A DNA stretch of 44,302 nt from Mycobacterium scrofulaceum (GTDB lineage: Bacteria; Actinomycetota; Actinomycetes; Mycobacteriales; Mycobacteriaceae): contig NZ_LZJW01000104.1 in assembly GCF_001667885.1 (NCBI RefSeq), forward strand, positions 1 through 44,302, written 5' to 3'. Each line of letters opens with the position of its first letter. The stretch's first letter is position 1. Positions 42,447 through 44,302 of this stretch are shown here, piece after piece. The notes under the pieces are model-generated. The model did no database searches and was not told the origin of the DNA. It saw only the letters and a program-made list of their open reading frames with translations. Position numbers and translations under genes: made by a program.

Positions 42447-42587
42447 ATTGCGCAGCCTACCCCCCGGCGGCAAGTGGCTAACAGCAACGACTTTCGGTCG
42501 CCGGTCCGCACGTGTGGGCAGCGGTGATCGGCGGCGTGAAGGCAACACCATGGGTCCGGCCGCCGCGTGGGGCACAAACCCAGCCTG

Positions 42588-43025
42588 CTACGTCGCTTGT
42601 GATTCGGCGCCGCGGGCTAGAGCATTCACCATCGCGGGCATAGTCACGCGCAGCATCAGCCAGATCAGCGGCCCTGTGAGCGGAATGCGGCTCCGAAACG
42701 TTGCCTTCCATACGATGTGAGATCCGCTAGGCGTCGTGGATATGTGAACGTCGGCGCGGTGCTCGGTGACGGGGATTCCCGACAGGATGGTATAGGCGTG
42801 GCGGTAGGGGCGGTCGGCGATCAGTATTTTCTCGCGCATAGTCAAGCCGCTCATGGCGATTCGACGAATAGCCCCGGTACGGGAGTTGGCCGTTCCGGGG
42901 TACTCCCAGACCGCGGCCCGCACACCGTCTAGCCACTCCGGCCATCGTGTGACATCAGTGAGCAGGTCGTAAACGATCTGCGCTGGCGCGGCACATGTCC
43001 GCTCAAAGCGCAACGAGAAGCGCAT
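42588..43025 (-). CDS. SRPBCC (polyketide cyclase/START-like) protein
   Basis: 145 aa from MRFSLRFERTCAAPAQIVYDLL at 43025; longer in-frame readings enter the divergent gap. The pattern 'strand - two short helices - WPEWLDGVRAA - strands - C-terminal long helix' is that of the START/Bet v1 fold, which makes a hydrophobic pocket for lipids or aromatic ligands. Some members carry steroids or catalyse cyclisation. Convergent with the exported protein gene and divergent from the crotonase, it may bind or sequester an intermediate. No catalytic residue can be assigned. Confidence 0.78.
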   Translation of the reverse strand: MRFSLRFERTCAAPAQIVYDLLTDVTRWPEWLDGVRAAVWEYPGTANSRTGAIRRIAMSGLTMREKILIADRPYRHAYTILSGIPVTEHRADVHISTTPSGSHIVWKATFRSRIPLTGPLIWLMLRVTMPAMVNALARGAESQAT

Positions 43026-43055
43026 CGCGTTGACGCTACGCGAGAACGGCGCATG

Positions 43056-43068
43056 TACCGATTCGGTA
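43056..43068. promoter_or_regulatory. 13-bp perfect palindrome in the crotonase/SRPBCC divergent gap
   Basis: TACCGATTCGGTA is an exact palindrome with 6-bp arms and a central T. It lies 31 bases upstream of the SRPBCC start, in the position of a repressor site for that gene. It is a plausible operator for a locally encoded or remote TetR-type regulator. Confidence 0.45.
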
Positions 43069-43156
43069 ATCCCGACAGTCGAGATGCGCTGAGGGACGTG
43101 GCGGCGCCGCACTGATTGCCGGGATGCACCCTACCTGCTGTGAGCGAGATGACTCC

Positions 43157-43172
43157 CGGTGTATGGACACCG
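43157..43172. promoter_or_regulatory. 16-bp inverted repeat upstream of the crotonase gene
   Basis: CGGTGT (43157-43162) and ACACCG (43167-43172) flank a 4-base spacer, 72 bases before the ATG at 43244. With the 43056 palindrome it gives the divergent gap one dyad near each gene. It would suit a TetR-type dimer. Confidence 0.4.
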
Positions 43173-43243
43173 ACCACCTGACTGCGGGTCGACTGCGCTG
43201 ATGATGGTCAGAACCGGAATGCGTGATGACGGAAGGCATCGAC

Positions 43244-44119
43244 ATGGACACGCCTGATGTAGACGAGGTGGTGACCTATGCAGTGACCTCCGGGGTCGCT
43301 GTGGTCACCATGAACCGTCCGCGCTACCGCAATGCGCAGAACTCGGCGATGACCTACGCCCTGGATGCAGCGTTTAGGCGCGCAGTGAACGATGACGACA
43401 TCAAGGTGATCGTGTTAGCGGGTGCCGGCGAGCACTTCAGCGCCGGTCACGATATTGGCACCCCCGAACGTGACCACAACGTGCGCTATGAGAATCGGGC
43501 GGTGTTGTGGTGGGACCACGTCGACAAGCCAGGCGGCGACCAACGTTTTGCGCGGGAAACAGAGGTTTATCTTGGGATGTGCCGAAGGTGGCGCGAAATC
43601 CCGAAGCCCACTATTGCGATGGTACAAGGCGCGTGTGTGGCCGGTGGTCTGATGCTCGCCTGGGCCTGCGACCTGATCGTGGCCGCCGATGATGCCTTCT
43701 TCAGCGATCCCGTTGTGCGCATGGGCATTCCGGGCGTCGAATACTTCGCACACCCTTGGGCGCTTGGACCCAAGTTTGCCAAGGAGATCCTGTACACAGG
43801 TGAGAGGTTCAGCGCGCAGCGCGCCTACGAAATCGGTATGGTCAATCGAGTCGTCGCACGGTCGCAGCTACGCGATGAAACCTTCGGCCTTGCAACGCGT
43901 ATCGCGGCGATGCCCCAATTCGGACTCGCGCTGGCCAAGCGGGCGGTCAACCAATGCGAAGACCACATGGGATTACGCAATGGCATGGACGCTGTCTTCG
44001 GTCTTCACCACTTCGCGCATGCCCATAACGCCGAGATCGGGGCCGGCCCACTCGGCGGGATGGACGCCAAGGCAATGACTTCAACTGCAAATGCTGAGGG
44101 AACCAGTTCTCGTGCTTAG
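43244..44119 (+). CDS. Enoyl-CoA hydratase/isomerase-family protein lacking both canonical Glu
   Basis: 291 aa from the ATG at 43244, which has GGAAGG seven bases upstream; earlier in-frame starts at 43223/43226 are less good. FSAGHDIGTPERD is the first oxyanion segment and ACVAGGLMLAWACDLIVAADDAFFSDPV the second. Relative to rat hydratase the Glu144 position is Met137 and the Glu164 position falls at Val157, so ordinary hydration is unlikely. GIPGVEYFAHPW and KAVNQCEDHMG are family-specific. Candidates are a hydrolase, retro-aldolase/Claisen enzyme or isomerase in ring degradation. It overlaps the next gene by 8 bp. Confidence 0.87.
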   Translation: MDTPDVDEVVTYAVTSGVAVVTMNRPRYRNAQNSAMTYALDAAFRRAVNDDDIKVIVLAGAGEHFSAGHDIGTPERDHNVRYENRAVLWWDHVDKPGGDQRFARETEVYLGMCRRWREIPKPTIAMVQGACVAGGLMLAWACDLIVAADDAFFSDPVVRMGIPGVEYFAHPWALGPKFAKEILYTGERFSAQRAYEIGMVNRVVARSQLRDETFGLATRIAAMPQFGLALAKRAVNQCEDHMGLRNGMDAVFGLHHFAHAHNAEIGAGPLGGMDAKAMTSTANAEGTSSRA

Positions 44120-44302
44120 CAGGGAATTTCGCCACCAGCTAGCTGTCCACTTGGCGCAGGCTGAGCGGAGCCGCTCGCCGATCGCTCCGCTGACCGCTGC
44201 TCATCCGGACATTGACGTCGTCGATGCCTATGAGATCCAGCTGATAAACATCCGCCAGCGGGTGGCCGAGGGTGCCCGCGTGCTGGGGCACAAGGTTGGC
44301 CT
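44112..44302 (+). CDS. hsaE: HsaE-like 2-hydroxypentadienoate hydratase, N-terminal part (3' truncated by window)
   Basis: The GTG at 44112 overlaps the crotonase end by 8 bp. The 63 residues visible read LTAAHPDIDVVDAYEIQLIN and IRQRVAEGARVLGHKVGL, the highly conserved N-terminus of the MhpD/BphH/HsaE hydratases, which take the dienoate left by the HsaD hydrolase and add water. The usual partners hsaG (aldehyde dehydrogenase) and hsaF (aldolase) would be expected just beyond the window. This end and the HsaA/HsaC end at the left together frame the region as a meta-cleavage pathway. Confidence 0.85.
   Translation, partial: MLSREFRHQLAVHLAQAERSRSPIAPLTAAHPDIDVVDAYEIQLINIRQRVAEGARVLGHKVG

Noticed and set aside
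1..44302. Looked for insertion sequences, attachment sites, tRNA genes, CRISPR repeats and phage genes
   Set aside because: No transposase or integrase frames, no terminal repeats, no cloverleaf-like sequence and no regularly spaced repeats were found by eye.

Overview
The window looks like an actinobacterial chromosome, most likely a Mycobacterium. It is GC-rich, uses many GTG/TTG starts, and has long runs of genes joined by 1-8 bp stop/start overlaps. It carries a complete mce operon in the mycobacterial arrangement (yrbEA-yrbEB-mceA-F plus Mce-associated proteins). The species cannot be named from sequence alone. No tRNA, rRNA, CRISPR array, transposase or phage gene was seen.

Layout. (1) 1-4620, plus strand: the end of an HsaA-like flavin monooxygenase, an HsaC-like ring-cleaving dioxygenase, a fumarate-reductase/KstD-type flavoprotein, an IclR regulator and an HSL-type esterase. 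(2) 4621-9790: an Old Yellow Enzyme relative (minus), two small proteins of which one carries a Dabb domain (plus), and a coupled SDR plus Baeyer-Villiger monooxygenase (minus). (3) 9892-20543, plus strand: a tightly packed run of acyl-CoA synthetase, zinc alcohol dehydrogenase, aldehyde dehydrogenase, crotonase, two acyl-CoA dehydrogenase subunits, an NTF2-like protein, an SDR, a second HSL esterase and a protein with a possible non-haem iron site. This set could oxidise an alcohol side chain to an acyl-CoA and shorten it. (4) 20733-26659: a TetR regulator, an unknown 302-aa protein, a KshA-type Rieske oxygenase with a coupled cysteine-rich small protein, a KstD-type dehydrogenase and a PadR regulator. 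KshA plus KstD is the pair that opens ring B of 3-ketosteroids. (5) 27262-28533: an amidohydrolase. (6) 28646-40868, minus strand: the mce operon read right to left, then two small exported proteins, a frameshifted third one, and two Mce-associated membrane proteins. (7) 41112-44302: an SDR, an exported protein, an SRPBCC protein, a second crotonase and the start of an HsaE-like hydratase.

Taken together, this reads as an import-and-degrade locus for a steroid or similar polycyclic terpenoid. A Mce transporter would bring the lipid in, esterases and side-chain enzymes would process it, KshA/KstD/OYE/BVMO would attack the rings, and HsaA/HsaC/HsaE-type enzymes would cleave the aromatised ring and its product. 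The gene order differs from the classical cholesterol cluster, I found no obvious KstR-type palindrome (TnnAACnnGTTnnA) in the main intergenic gaps, and local TetR, IclR and PadR regulators are present. I infer a second, separately regulated pathway whose substrate is unknown. The features of most interest are strong palindromes in several promoters, a perfect stem-loop at the head of the mce operon, a Cys-rich partner of KshA, and a candidate HxD...H iron oxygenase.
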